NCBI RefSeq assembly: GCF_004208415.1
Contig: NZ_CP035758.1
Location: 682,001 to 746,000, forward strand
Length of the DNA stretch: 64,000 bases
DNA from: Ktedonosporobacter rubrisoli
GTDB lineage: Bacteria; Chloroflexota; Ktedonobacteria; Ktedonobacterales; Ktedonobacteraceae
Direction of reading: 5' to 3'
Shown here in pieces: positions 33,539 to 43,413 of the stretch. A program made the translations under genes and the position numbers. Numbering within the stretch: the stretch's first letter is position 1; every line of letters starts with the position of its first letter. Below the pieces are notes generated by a model. That model saw nothing but the letters and a program-made list of their open reading frames with translations. It ran no database searches and was not told where the DNA came from.

Positions 33539-33904
33539 ACGCCTCCTCGTTAAGAGTTGCTCTATTCAGCCTTTAGCGTTCGCCTGGCTTTGATCCTCAG
33601 TTCAGGCCATATGTCCTATTTTAGCATATGCTAGCATCGCCCTCATTTTACCCAACGCCTGGCAGGGCTTATTTTTCAGTCAACCGAGCAAGAGTGCCTG
33701 ATGGCGATTTTACGCATCCCTTATCTCGCCATCTTATCTTTTACTCTATTAAAATATCGTTAACATTCGTTACTCTCTTCCATTCAAATACACTTCGTCC
33801 CTATAATATTTATTACACTATATTTAGCGTTACTATGCTAACCCCTGGTTATGCATTAAACAGCATAAACGATTGTTCATGCTGAAGCTAAAGGACCTGA
33901 CCAT
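33539..33904. other. Divergent intergenic region
   Basis: AT-rich, 366 bases. Between the nitrilase (reverse) and a small membrane protein (forward). The open frame 33628-33885 shows no protein character. No clear promoter pair was identified. Confidence 0.4.
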
Positions 33905-34099
33905 ATGCTCAAGCGCAAATCTTGCCAAACTGCCGCCCGCTATAGCACTTCGTTCAGTATGTATCTCCTCACCTCACTATTTATACTCGGGCCTTTTGCC
34001 TACGCGCTCACACAGACTATTCTTCCAGCCGTCGCCTTATCAGCAACCTTGTTGATGCTGGGAATCGTTGCCAGAGGAATCATGAGCAATTTTTATTAG
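33905..34099 (+). CDS. Small membrane protein of unknown function
   Basis: 64 residues with a basic N-terminus (MLKRKSCQTAARY) and two hydrophobic stretches (about 19-36 and 40-57). AAAGGA lies nine bases before the ATG, which supports translation. No family recognised; could be a small envelope protein. It converges on the M3 peptidase gene with a nine-base gap. Confidence 0.45.
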   Translation: MLKRKSCQTAARYSTSFSMYLLTSLFILGPFAYALTQTILPAVALSATLLMLGIVARGIMSNFY

Positions 34100-34108
34100 C
34101 TTCTTTAC

Positions 34109-35815
34109 CTATATTCGCGTCTCCAGATCGGCCATCGTTCGCGTGACCAATTGAATGGCCTCTTGCAGAGCTGTCTCATCAAAAGTAAATGTTGCCCCGG
34201 CAGCAGTATAGAGCTCTGGTACGGTCTTTGTGGCCCCGAGGGAGAGAGCATGCAGATACTGTTCCATAGCCTCTTGGGGATCGCGCAGATAGTTGCGCCA
34301 GATCTGGATCGCTCCTAGAGCCGCAAAGGCATACTCAATGACGTAGAGCGGATAACAGAAAAAGTGAGGTATCCGCTGCCAGCCATAGCTAAGCTCTGTC
34401 TCCAGGCCGCTCCAATCGATAATCGGCTGATAACGTCTGTTGAGTTCGGCCCATTTCTGACAGCAAGCCTGTAGGTCCAGAGCCTCTTCTGGATGCTCAT
34501 AGACCCAGTGCTGAAAAGTATCACCGATAATGAATTCGGGTAGATAATTTGCTAGCATCTTTTCAAGATGCAGGAGGCGCACAAGTGCAGCTTCCCGCTC
34601 AGAACAAAGTCCTGCCTTATCCAGATACATAGCTGCGATGAACTCCATACTCGTCGAAGTGACTTCAGCAAACTCCAGCGGAACCGCAGCCAATTTTCGT
34701 TGGTGAATAAAAGGAAGTGCAGCCATCTCAAAAACATGGAAGGCATGCCCGGCTTCATGAAAAAGGGTGCGCACAATATGTTCAGCCGAGCCCACCTGGC
34801 CAAAGATGAACGGCCGATGCTTGACTTCAAGCGCCTGAACGTAGCCTCCCAGGGCCTTGACAGGACTTTTTTGCAGATCAAGCAATTGCTCCTGCCGCAG
34901 GATCGCAAAATATTTTCCCAAGCGGGGATCAATCAGCTGAAATAGGAAAGAAGATTGCCGCAAGAGCGCATCCACATCCGTGATAGGCGGCAAGGTACCA
35001 TCCGTTCTTCCATCCATCGATACGTCCCAGGGCCGCAATTGTTCTACACGCAGACGCTTACGGCGCTGCTCCCATATCTGATTGGAGGCGGGTACCAAGA
35101 CGCGTTCAATCAGGGCGTGAAATGCCTTGCTTTCAGCTGGCGTATAATCGAAACGCAAGAGCTGTTGCCAGCGATAGTCACGATAACTTGCATAGCCAGC
35201 GTTACTGGCAATCAGCTGACGTATGCGTATCTGCTTCACCCAGAGGGCGTTAAATCTGTCTCGCTCCAAGCTGCGCCGTTCTTCTATAGCCCGCCAGACC
35301 CGTTCACGCCGAGCTCGCTCAGGATGGGAGAGGGATAAGGAAGTAAGTAGCACCTCCTGGTCTTCCCAGATGAGCTTCATACTGCCAAAAACCTGCATAT
35401 ATTCGTCACTCAAAGCCCCATCTTCCTGGGACAGGACCTGATTTTCCTGGCGATAGAGGGATGCTTCAGCGCGTAGATTACGTAAGGGAAGTTCAAAACC
35501 CGGCGGGATAAGACCACTGGCCAGCAATCGCTCTTTAATTTGTTGCTCATAGGGCTGAAGGGATGCAAAGATTTCGTCTATGAAACGCTGCTTACGCTGC
35601 TTACGCTCGACATCGCTTATATTTTGCCGGACGGCCAGCGTGTGTCGGCTCATGGTCTCATCGACTAACGCACTCAGGTGCGACCACTGGTTCATCCAGG
35701 GCTGCAATGTCTCCTCAGTGAGAGTAGCTGAGGCCAATTCGCGATACCAGGGCTCAATTGCTGACCAGCTCAATTGCTCAAAGGCTTCGCTCGTCCGGGG
35801 AAGAGGAGTAAACAT
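34109..35815 (-). CDS. M3 family oligoendopeptidase (PepF-like)
   Basis: 568-residue cytosolic zinc metallopeptidase of the thimet/oligopeptidase F family. The zinc site HEAGHAFH (HExxH) lies near residue 350 in RTLFHEAGHAFHVFEM, with the third ligand Glu expected in the LEFAEVTSTSMEF segment that follows about 25 residues later. Degrades short peptides. AGAAAGG precedes the ATG. Length is normal for the family. Confidence 0.92.
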   Translation of the reverse strand: MFTPLPRTSEAFEQLSWSAIEPWYRELASATLTEETLQPWMNQWSHLSALVDETMSRHTLAVRQNISDVERKQRKQRFIDEIFASLQPYEQQIKERLLASGLIPPGFELPLRNLRAEASLYRQENQVLSQEDGALSDEYMQVFGSMKLIWEDQEVLLTSLSLSHPERARRERVWRAIEERRSLERDRFNALWVKQIRIRQLIASNAGYASYRDYRWQQLLRFDYTPAESKAFHALIERVLVPASNQIWEQRRKRLRVEQLRPWDVSMDGRTDGTLPPITDVDALLRQSSFLFQLIDPRLGKYFAILRQEQLLDLQKSPVKALGGYVQALEVKHRPFIFGQVGSAEHIVRTLFHEAGHAFHVFEMAALPFIHQRKLAAVPLEFAEVTSTSMEFIAAMYLDKAGLCSEREAALVRLLHLEKMLANYLPEFIIGDTFQHWVYEHPEEALDLQACCQKWAELNRRYQPIIDWSGLETELSYGWQRIPHFFCYPLYVIEYAFAALGAIQIWRNYLRDPQEAMEQYLHALSLGATKTVPELYTAAGATFTFDETALQEAIQLVTRTMADLETRI

Positions 35816-36154
35816 AAAAAGACCTTTCTCCCTGCTATTTTGCAGAACACTCTTCAGCGATAACTAAATTTGATGCAAAGCTATTTTTATTTTTATCTAA
35901 ATAGAAACATATCAAATAAGAAAGTGATTGTCAAGCAGAATGCCCTCTACTTTCGTAAGGCTCAAAAAGCTTTTCTCACGCTTAAACAAATATGGGGAGC
36001 CGGTGGTAGTTGCACCGGAATTGTGAGAATAAAGAAATGCCTTGACAGGCCTGTTAGTGGCAAGGTAGTCTGAACACATAGAAGTATGCTCTACGAGACA
36101 GTTCTCCGTCCGTCCATACCTGCATCACGCAGGATTAGAAGGGAGATCCACGCA
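35816..36154. other. Divergent promoter region of peptidase and amidase
   Basis: About 340 AT-rich bases. Likely carries promoters for both neighbours; I did not find a convincing pair of boxes. A reading frame at 35870-36073 is not gene-like. Confidence 0.4.
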
Positions 36155-37615
36155 ATGGCCACCATTGACGCCTTTTCCTCCGCCTCGAACCTGCTCGCCG
36201 CCCTACGCCAGAGGCAGATCTCAGCCAGCGAGCTTTTAGAACACTATCAGAAGAGGATTGCCAGCTACAACCCTCAGCTCAACGCGATTGTCATTCCCAA
36301 TGAAGAGCAGGCTCGCCAGCAAGCCAGTGCAGCAGACGAGGCATATGCGCATGGTGAGTCAAGCCTGGCCTTGCAGGGTTTACCGCTGACGTTTAAAGAA
36401 TGTATCGAAGTAGCAGGATTGCGCGCCACCTCGGGCCTTCCGCAGACGGCTCAATATGTCTCTACGCAGACCGGGCCTGTCGCCCAACGTATTTTAGCTG
36501 CCGGAGCCGTCTTAATGGGCAAGACAAACGTTCCTCCCCATATGAGCGATTGGCAGGCCGATAACCTGATCTTTGGCCGGACAAACAATCCCTGGGACCT
36601 CACGCGTACACCGGGTGGCAGTAGTGGAGGCAGTTCGGCTGCGCTGGCCGCCGGGCTCAGCGCGCTTGAGCTTGGCACTGACATTGCCGGCTCGATTCGC
36701 ATTCCGGCAGCCTTTTGCGGCTTGTACGGTCACCGTCCCAGCGATACAGCTGTTCCACGCTACGGGCGTAAGCCGGGAATTCCACTCCCCAATCCCGCCT
36801 TAGTACTGGGTGTGCAGGGACCCCTTGCGCGCAGCGCTAGCGATTTACAGCTTGCTCTTGATGTCATGGCCGGACCAATAATTGGTGAGGATGTGGCCTG
36901 GCAGCTCAACTTACCGCCAGCCAGGCATAGCACCTTGCGCGATTTCCGCGTAGCAGTCCTGCCCGCCGCCGCCTGGCTACCCGTAGATGACGAGCTTAGC
37001 AGCGCGCTCGACGATCTGGCCAATCGCCTACGTCAGCTTGGCGCCACAGTCCAGGAAGTGCAGCCAGAAGGCTTTGAGCTGCGTAAATATACCGAGGGCT
37101 ATCTCAACATGCTCTCCATCTTCATGTATGCCGATCTCAACGAGGAAGAGCGCAGCGCCTTGATCAGCGCAATGCAGCACGGGCCTAATCCTCTGGCGCC
37201 GGCTCAGATTGCCGGACTACGGGCCAGCGCGGCACAGCTCATTGCTCTGCATGCCCTTCGCGAGCAGTATCGGGATATGTTCCGCAGCTTCTTCAAGGAC
37301 TGGGATATCCTTTTATCCCCGGCCACCATCGTTCCCGCCTTTGAACACCAGGACATAGATTCAGCCACTCCCAGCCGCACGCTTAAGGTCAATGGAAAGC
37401 CGACGCCTTATGAATTTCTGGCCATCCATCCTGGTATCGCCAGCTTCATTGGCCATCCAGCTACGGCGTTTCCCTGGGGCCGCACCAGGCAGGGCTTGCC
37501 GCTTGGCTTGCAGGCCATCGGACCCTATCTAGAAGATCGCAGCAGCATTGCCTTCGCCGGCCTTCTAGAGCAAGAATTCGGCGGTTTTGTCGCCCCTGCT
37601 GGCTACGTCGAATAG
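36155..37615 (+). CDS. Amidase (amidase signature family)
   Basis: 486-residue Ser-cisSer-Lys hydrolase. K81 (LTFKECIEVAG), the glycine/serine signature GGSSGGSSAA (154-163) and nucleophile S180 in TDIAGSIRIP are all present, so the enzyme should be active. Such enzymes cleave a wide range of amides; the context gives no substrate. It is not near gatA/gatB partners, and length and C-terminus differ from GatA. ATG 36155 follows AAGGGAG; an in-frame start at 36086 is less likely. Confidence 0.92.
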   Translation: MATIDAFSSASNLLAALRQRQISASELLEHYQKRIASYNPQLNAIVIPNEEQARQQASAADEAYAHGESSLALQGLPLTFKECIEVAGLRATSGLPQTAQYVSTQTGPVAQRILAAGAVLMGKTNVPPHMSDWQADNLIFGRTNNPWDLTRTPGGSSGGSSAALAAGLSALELGTDIAGSIRIPAAFCGLYGHRPSDTAVPRYGRKPGIPLPNPALVLGVQGPLARSASDLQLALDVMAGPIIGEDVAWQLNLPPARHSTLRDFRVAVLPAAAWLPVDDELSSALDDLANRLRQLGATVQEVQPEGFELRKYTEGYLNMLSIFMYADLNEEERSALISAMQHGPNPLAPAQIAGLRASAAQLIALHALREQYRDMFRSFFKDWDILLSPATIVPAFEHQDIDSATPSRTLKVNGKPTPYEFLAIHPGIASFIGHPATAFPWGRTRQGLPLGLQAIGPYLEDRSSIAFAGLLEQEFGGFVAPAGYVE

Positions 37616-37636
37616 CGAATATTTTCGCGCACAACC

Positions 37637-37682
37637 GATGGCAGAGCAGCTTGCGTATGGTTGCTCTGCCATCAGCTTTTTG
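37637..37682 (+). terminator. Terminator after the amidase gene
   Basis: Perfect 12-base arms GATGGCAGAGCA (37637-37648) and TGCTCTGCCATC (37662-37673), followed by AGCTTTTTGTTT. Confidence 0.88.
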
Positions 37683-37749
37683 TTTCAAGCCCAATGCGGA
37701 AGAAACATGCTGGAGGCCACCATCTTTCTTTCTGGCCCCAGCCTCCTCT

Positions 37750-38088
37750 TTACAAAGCCTTATGCGCAATCGTGACCGAAAAGAGCCCCACATTCTCTAG
37801 CCAGCTATACACTTGGGCAAATCCTGCATGACATGCCCACACCTCTAGCTGCTCAGTGGGACGACATTTCATGACCCATAGTGCCCCTTCGCGATTGGGC
37901 AGGACATTGGCAATAAAATCAAGCTGTGGATGATGTGTCTGAGTTGTAAAGAGCAGGACACCTCCAGGGGATAGGAGATGGTAGAGTTGTACCAACGATT
38001 TCTGGATGATGGCGTCTTCGAGAATCAGTTCGTACAGGCCAGAAACTATGATGATATCGGAATGACTATTCAGAGTTGGAGTAGAGTG
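37750..38088 (-). pseudogene. Truncated SAM-dependent methyltransferase remnant
   Basis: An open frame of 113 codons running back to a stop at 38089-38091 encodes only the second half of a class I methyltransferase of the Methyltransf_20 kind: HSDIIIVSGLYELILEDAIIQ, LYHLLSPGGVLLFTTQTHHPQLDFI, GALWVMKCRPTEQLEVWACHAGF. The glycine-rich SAM-binding motif I and everything before it are missing, and no start with a ribosome site is present. It is the relic of a deletion or recombination, located between the amidase and the lipid kinase. Confidence 0.75.
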
Positions 38089-38231
38089 TCAAGTGTCCCA
38101 TATTTCTAGAAAACTAACCTGTTAAGTTTCTTGCTCGATCTTTAGAAACTCTTAGCACAATTTGTGCGTACTGAGACTAGAGACGAAAACAAGGATCTAT
38201 CCGAAGCTCCAGCCAAAGGAGACCAGGCCGA

Positions 38232-39197
38232 ATGGAGGTCGCTAACACACTACCGGAGAACAAGCAGCGCACAAAGGCGCTTCTCATTGCTAACCCCACA
38301 GCCGGTAGTTACACTCAGCATATCGCCATTGTCGAAGACACTCTTGACTATTTACGTCAGCATGGCTGGCAAATAGAGCTAGAACTTACCCGGGGACCCG
38401 GCGACGGGCGCCGGATCGGTCAGGAAGCTGTCAAGCAACATCTCGACGCCGTTATCGTCCTGGGAGGCGATGGCACGCTTAATGAAGTAATTCAAGAGCT
38501 GGCGGGCAGCGAGACGGCTTTGGGCGTCTTACCGGCTGGCACGGTAAATGTCTGGGCGCGCGAGATGCTTATCCCTATAAATAACTATGAAGCGGCGCGC
38601 GAGATTCTCGTTAATGGTCAGATGAGACGAGTTGATCTGGGAAAAGTAGAAGAGCGTTACTTTCTGCTGATGGCGACAATTGGTTTCGATGCTGAAGTCA
38701 CACGTATTGTCGAGCGGCACAAACATCTGGGTATCCTTGACTACATCTTGAAGGGAACCTGGCTAGGCCTGGGCTATCCCAATTTCACGGCAGTTTTACA
38801 GACGGGTTCAAAGGCCAGGCGCGTTCGTGCCTTTCAAATCATCTTTGGGAACACTCAACTCTACGCGGGAGCGATCAAATTCACCTGGCGTGCGCGCTGT
38901 GACGACGGCCTGCTTGATGTCTGTATTGTCAGCAATCAGAATATTTTGGGACGCCTTGGCGTGCTTGCCGACTTTCTACTCGGCCGCGCGCACCGAACCC
39001 AATGGGTGCAATACTATGAGACGGCAAGCGAGATCAAGGTACACACATCGCCAGCAGTCGCCATCCAGGTAGATGGCGATCCCGCCGGTTACACAGCCAA
39101 AAAAGGCTTCCCTCCAACCTGCTTTACCATTGTGCCAAAAGCCTTAAAGGTAATTGTTCCTGCCCAGGCTCCCGAAGGCATTTTTGCCTCATCGTAA
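38232..39197 (+). CDS. Diacylglycerol kinase-like lipid kinase
   Basis: 321 residues of the DAGK/YegS/sphingosine kinase family. LLIANPTAG opens the catalytic domain, the nucleotide-binding loop is LGGDGTLNEV (77-86), and PAGTVNVWAREM follows; the C-terminal beta-sandwich ends with QVDGDPAGYTAK. It phosphorylates diacylglycerol or a similar lipid at the membrane face. AAAGGAG is 11 bases before the ATG. The acyl-CoA dehydrogenase follows after about 100 bases on the same strand. Confidence 0.9.
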   Translation: MEVANTLPENKQRTKALLIANPTAGSYTQHIAIVEDTLDYLRQHGWQIELELTRGPGDGRRIGQEAVKQHLDAVIVLGGDGTLNEVIQELAGSETALGVLPAGTVNVWAREMLIPINNYEAAREILVNGQMRRVDLGKVEERYFLLMATIGFDAEVTRIVERHKHLGILDYILKGTWLGLGYPNFTAVLQTGSKARRVRAFQIIFGNTQLYAGAIKFTWRARCDDGLLDVCIVSNQNILGRLGVLADFLLGRAHRTQWVQYYETASEIKVHTSPAVAIQVDGDPAGYTAKKGFPPTCFTIVPKALKVIVPAQAPEGIFASS

Positions 39198-39303
39198 ACA
39201 TGCCTGCTCACTGCGTCGAAAGAGATGGTTTACGCGCCAGGAAAAACGCGGTATGCTTAGCACTAGAACATACTGTGCTCATTCTGCATGCGAGGGAAAA
39301 TTT

Positions 39304-40452
39304 ATGAAGCGCACCTTATTCACGTCAGACCATGAGATGTTTCGCGACTCCGTTCACCACTTCGTAGCAAGAGAGATGGTCCCCTTTAACGAGCAATGGG
39401 AAAAGGACGGCATGGTATCCCGCGAGCTGTGGCTCAAGGCCGGCCAACAAGGTTTCTTAGGCATGGATGTCCCTGAAGCATATGGCGGTGGTGGCGTGAA
39501 AGATTTTCGCTTTAATGCCATCCTGGTCGAAGAGACGGTACGCCAGTGTGTGCAGAGCGCCGGGCTGGGCATCAGTCTGCACAACGATATCGTCATCCCC
39601 TATTTCCTGGCCTACACCTCTGAAGAACAAAAACAACGCTGGTTGCCTGGCATCTGCGCGGGCGAACTGATCACGGCCATTGCTATGACCGAACCGGGCA
39701 CGGGGAGCGATCTGGCAGCGGTGCGCACTACAGCGCTTCGCCAGGATGATCACTACTTGCTCAATGGCCAGAAAACTTTTATTACCAACGGCATTCTCAG
39801 CGATCTTGTTGTTGTCGTAGCCAAGACTGATCCGACGAAGGGCCATAAGGGCATCAGTCTGCTGGTAGTCGAGCGCGACACTGAGGGCTTTAAGCGTGGG
39901 CGCAAGCTGGCAAAGATCGGGCAGAAAGCTCAGGATACCGCCGAGCTGTTCTTTGAGGATGCGAAAGTTCCGCTCTCTAATCTGCTGGGAGAGGAAGGCC
40001 AGGGCTTCTACTATCTGATGCGCATGCTGGCCCAGGAGCGACTAAGCGTGGCAGTCTCGGCGCTGGCAGCCTGCGAGACTGCCCTGGAGCTAACCTTGCA
40101 ATATTGCAAGGAGCGCACAGCCTTCGGCCAGCCCATTGGAGCATTCCAGAACTCGCGCTTTAAGCTTGCCGAGATGAAGACAGAGATCGAGATTGGGCGC
40201 GTCTTCGTGGACCGCTGTATTGAGGAGCTCAATGCTCAGAGCTTGACGGCAGAGACTGCGGCGATGGCCAAGTGGTGGACCAGCGATCTGCAAAAACGTG
40301 TCGTGGATCAGTGCCTTCAGCTTTATGGAGGGTATGGCTATATGCTGGAATATCCTATCGCGCACCTCTTCCTTGATGCTCGCGTGCAGAGCATTTACGC
40401 GGGCACAAATGAGATTATGAAGGAGATTATCGGGCGCTCGTTGGGCGTCTAG
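39304..40452 (+). CDS. Acyl-CoA dehydrogenase
   Basis: 382-residue FAD enzyme. N-terminal helical domain (FRDSVHHFVAREMVPFNEQWEKDG), the FAD-binding signature AIAMTEPGTGSDLAAVRT, the central GQKTFITNG strand, and the C-terminal LYGGYGYMLEYPIAHLFLDARV and IYAGTNEIMKEIIGR are all intact. It dehydrogenates acyl-CoA esters in fatty acid or branched-chain amino acid breakdown; the sequence style suits a long-chain type. ATG 39304 has GAGGG upstream; upstream in-frame codons from 39154 overlap the lipid kinase gene and are not used. Confidence 0.93.
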   Translation: MKRTLFTSDHEMFRDSVHHFVAREMVPFNEQWEKDGMVSRELWLKAGQQGFLGMDVPEAYGGGGVKDFRFNAILVEETVRQCVQSAGLGISLHNDIVIPYFLAYTSEEQKQRWLPGICAGELITAIAMTEPGTGSDLAAVRTTALRQDDHYLLNGQKTFITNGILSDLVVVVAKTDPTKGHKGISLLVVERDTEGFKRGRKLAKIGQKAQDTAELFFEDAKVPLSNLLGEEGQGFYYLMRMLAQERLSVAVSALAACETALELTLQYCKERTAFGQPIGAFQNSRFKLAEMKTEIEIGRVFVDRCIEELNAQSLTAETAAMAKWWTSDLQKRVVDQCLQLYGGYGYMLEYPIAHLFLDARVQSIYAGTNEIMKEIIGRSLGV

Positions 40453-40522
40453 ACTCACCTGGCGCCATACGTAGCATATAGCAGAGACCAGAAGGGCGCA
40501 CTAATAAATCAGCATAGTATGC

Positions 40523-41212
40523 TTACCTTCTGGCCTCTTGTGAGCGGGTGGACAGAAATAGAGCCAGGCGCTTGCAGTGCGGCCCAACCAGCGGCAATTG
40601 ATAATAGTTTCCCCGCGCAGCCTGGATCATTGCCACGATCCAGGCAATCAGCCCCAACAATACCGTCAGAGGACCACATATGTTACGCAGCAATGTCAAT
40701 GGAAGACTATGCTCAGTAAATGGGGCAGTTAAGGCACAAAGCAGCATAATCAGGTGAATGCCACAAAAAAAACTTATTGCCTGCAGACTATGAAAGGTAA
40801 CAAAGCGATCAGAGCGATGAAAGAGCAAAACGAGCAAACCTGTCAACCAGCCAAAGGCATAACTGAGGCAGGCAAACAGCCTCTGCTCGAAGGTGAGAGC
40901 TAGCTCGCGCTGCCGCGTGTGAGCAGCGCTAGAAGCCTGCTCCTCTCCTGGCTGCAGCAGTTGTGAGCTAGAAGCTGAGCCATTTACTTCGTTTGTACCC
41001 TCCTCTGCTAGTTCCCCTGGCAAAAAACCTAAGTCCCGAGCGCTCTTGTCATACAATTGACAAAGCCTCTCGCGGAAATATGGCGAAGGAGAGGAAAAAC
41101 CTCGCTCCCAGCGGCTAACATTTCCTGCATCGGTCCCGATTAACTCGGCTAGCCGCGCCTGTGACCATCCACGCTGCAAACGTTCATTTTTCAGGTGCTC
41201 GGAAGATTTCAT
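40523..41212 (-). CDS. XRE-family regulator fused to a DUF4870-like membrane domain
   Basis: 229 residues. HTH of XRE type at about 1-65 (ERLQRGWSQARLAELIG, NVSRWERG, SPYFRERLCQLYDKSARDLGFL), a wording I associate with the many XRE hybrids of Ktedonobacteria. After a Ser/Gln-rich linker the C-terminal half has three or four membrane helices (about 117-137, 143-163, 178-205) with FHSLQAISFF, typical of DUF4870. It may be a membrane-tethered DNA-binding protein. No obvious ribosome site is seen before ATG 41212. It converges on the acyl-CoA dehydrogenase gene. Confidence 0.85.
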   Translation of the reverse strand: MKSSEHLKNERLQRGWSQARLAELIGTDAGNVSRWERGFSSPSPYFRERLCQLYDKSARDLGFLPGELAEEGTNEVNGSASSSQLLQPGEEQASSAAHTRQRELALTFEQRLFACLSYAFGWLTGLLVLLFHRSDRFVTFHSLQAISFFCGIHLIMLLCALTAPFTEHSLPLTLLRNICGPLTVLLGLIAWIVAMIQAARGNYYQLPLVGPHCKRLALFLSTRSQEARR

Positions 41213-41361
41213 GCATGATACTCCTCGTCTCCTTTGTTCCGCGCCTCAGATGCCTAGTATTCTCCCAGAATTTGCTCACAATCAGCTCTGGAGAGCGCGG
41301 GCCTCATCGCACATACTACGAATAAACTATACTGTTTGTTCTATATTCTCATGGAGATTCT

Positions 41362-41910
41362 ATGCCCAAGAAGATGACCATAAGGCAAAAAAGATGGTTG
41401 CTTTCAGCTCACATCCTCTGCAGCGTCGCCTGGCTTGGAGCCGCCACGTGCTCTCTCATCTTGAACCTGGCAGTCCTGTTTACCAATGATGCGCACCTGC
41501 TCAATGCAGCTTACATTTTCGTCGGCACGCTCGATAAAGCCCTCCTCCGAGGTGGCGCGCTTGGCGCTATCATTAGCGGTGTGCTCCTTTCCGTGTTTAC
41601 CAAATGGGGCCTGTTTCGCTTCTACTGGATCATCGTCAAGGAGGCAATTAGCCTTCTTTGCATGATTATAGGGGTTATCATCAGCGGATGGAACGATGAG
41701 GCTATTCTTTTGACTGCCCAGTACGGCTTACACGCTATGCATAATCAGCTTTACCTCACCAACCAGACCATGATATTCATTGGCATCACCTTCCAGCTCA
41801 TTTCCCTTTCAGCGGTTTTTGTTATCTCTATCTTTAAACCCTGGGGCCAGCTGGGCAATTCCGCTACTGCAAGCAAGGCCAAGGCAGGCAAACAGACCAT
41901 ACTCAGATAA
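41362..41910 (+). CDS. Predicted four-helix membrane protein, DUF2269-like
   Basis: 182 residues with helices at about 12-36, 60-80, 85-105 and 135-158. The opening RWLLSAHILCSVAWLGAATCSLILNL and the histidine in it recall DUF2269-like integral membrane proteins, though I am not certain of the family. GGAGATTCT lies directly before the ATG. Function unknown; may relate to the adjacent MFS gene only by proximity. Confidence 0.65.
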   Translation: MPKKMTIRQKRWLLSAHILCSVAWLGAATCSLILNLAVLFTNDAHLLNAAYIFVGTLDKALLRGGALGAIISGVLLSVFTKWGLFRFYWIIVKEAISLLCMIIGVIISGWNDEAILLTAQYGLHAMHNQLYLTNQTMIFIGITFQLISLSAVFVISIFKPWGQLGNSATASKAKAGKQTILR

Positions 41911-42149
41911 AGCCAAAGAGAATTGAGCAAGCATGGCGAAGCTTGGTCGCCTCGGCCGCCAGGCGCTTTGCCCTGCGGATCAGAAGAGAGGAAAAACACT
42001 TCCCAACTTCGTGTCAATATTCTTACTTATCTAAACACTCCTTATCTCCCCCAAATCGCTCCTACCGGCTTTAGCGATCCCAATATATTAATACTTTAAT
42101 ATCTCATTGAGAGTAAAATATTTATAGAGGGTATTAGAAAGATAATTGT

Positions 42150-43400
42150 ATGATCTCCATAATAAAAAATCCATATTTTGCGCTGTTGTGGAGTGGGCAG
42201 CTGATTTCAGCATTTGGGGATGAATTCTACAATGTTGCACTTCTCTGGCTAGCCACCAAACAAGCCGGAGAAACAGCCGGAACTTTTTTTGGCGCTGCTA
42301 CCCTCTGTGCGCTTCTCCTTGCACCATTGGGCGGCACTCTCGCCGATAAGGCCAATCGGCGCGGCCTGCTCATCGCCATCGAACTGGCGCGGGGACTACT
42401 CGTCGGCCTTCTTTCCATACTCCTGACCTTCAATAAATTTGGCCTCTGGTTAGTTGTACCATTTATTTTCAGCAAAGAGCTCCTGACAACACTTTTTGAG
42501 CCAGCTCTACAAGCGAGCCTTCCTACGCTAGCTGCGAATATAGAGGCACTCTACATCACCAACAATCTGATCGACCTGGCCAAACGCTGCGCGCGCATGC
42601 TCTGCCCAGCTGCAGCTGGTCTGTTGCTTATCCTGCTCTCTTCTCCAACCCTCTTTGCCCTCAATGCTACCAGCTTTATTATCTCCGCCGGCGCCTTTAT
42701 TCTGCTCGGTCCCTGCTTCCAGGCCTTTGCCCGGAGTAATCCAACAATCCAGACACGAGACCGACATAGGTTTGCTGACTTACGCAAAGACATCCTTCAG
42801 AGCTGCATGCTAGCGTACCGACACCGCTCTTTCTTTCAGGCCATCTCCCTCATTACCCTGATGAATATAGCCTGGAGCATCTTCTTTCTCATCGGCCTGC
42901 CCCTCTGGACGCAACAGGTCCTCCATGCTCCCTCTCTATTCTTTGGCCTGATGGGTAGCGCTTACGGCATTGGTAGCATTGCCGGGCTTCTCCTAAGTAC
43001 GTTAAGAAAGCCTTTCTCCCTACGTGGCATGTATATAGGAAAAGCTCTGCAGGGGGTAACCTTCATCCTGCTTACGCTACTGGGCTCTAACTGGGCTGGC
43101 ATAGGCGTTATGTTCGCGGGCGGCCTGTGCAGCACGCTGGGCGAGCCCACCATAACCCTGATGATCCAAACCGAGTTTCCCCAGGAGCACGTGGGCAAGC
43201 TCTCTAGCCTGCGCAGTACGCTGGTACAGCTAGGGGTAACGCTTGGAAGTATAGTAGCATCTCCCTTCTATGTCCTTTGCGGCATAAGCACAGGCATCGC
43301 GCTCAGTGGATGCCTTATGGTACTGATCAGCGTACTGGGCCTTGTCTTGCCTATGTTCAGCAAGAAAGGCCTGATGCCAGAATTTAACTCTCTCTCATGA
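42150..43400 (+). CDS. MFS transporter, enterobactin-exporter (MFS_3) type
   Basis: 416 residues, ten to twelve membrane helices. The start NPYFALLWSGQLISAFGDEFYNVALLWLA and the loop LADKANRRGLLIAIELARG are characteristic of the MFS_3 (EntS-like, DUF894) efflux group. Likely exports a small molecule or drug. The ribosome site before the ATG is weak (GAAAGATAATTGT). The gene converges on a metallo-beta-lactamase-fold gene with a 13-base gap. Confidence 0.88.
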   Translation: MISIIKNPYFALLWSGQLISAFGDEFYNVALLWLATKQAGETAGTFFGAATLCALLLAPLGGTLADKANRRGLLIAIELARGLLVGLLSILLTFNKFGLWLVVPFIFSKELLTTLFEPALQASLPTLAANIEALYITNNLIDLAKRCARMLCPAAAGLLLILLSSPTLFALNATSFIISAGAFILLGPCFQAFARSNPTIQTRDRHRFADLRKDILQSCMLAYRHRSFFQAISLITLMNIAWSIFFLIGLPLWTQQVLHAPSLFFGLMGSAYGIGSIAGLLLSTLRKPFSLRGMYIGKALQGVTFILLTLLGSNWAGIGVMFAGGLCSTLGEPTITLMIQTEFPQEHVGKLSSLRSTLVQLGVTLGSIVASPFYVLCGISTGIALSGCLMVLISVLGLVLPMFSKKGLMPEFNSLS

Positions 43401-43413
43401 GAGCACTCCAGCA

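Noticed and set aside
36155..37615. GatA subunit of the tRNA amidotransferase
   Set aside because: Amidase signature is shared, but there are no gatB/gatC neighbours and the C-terminal half differs from GatA.
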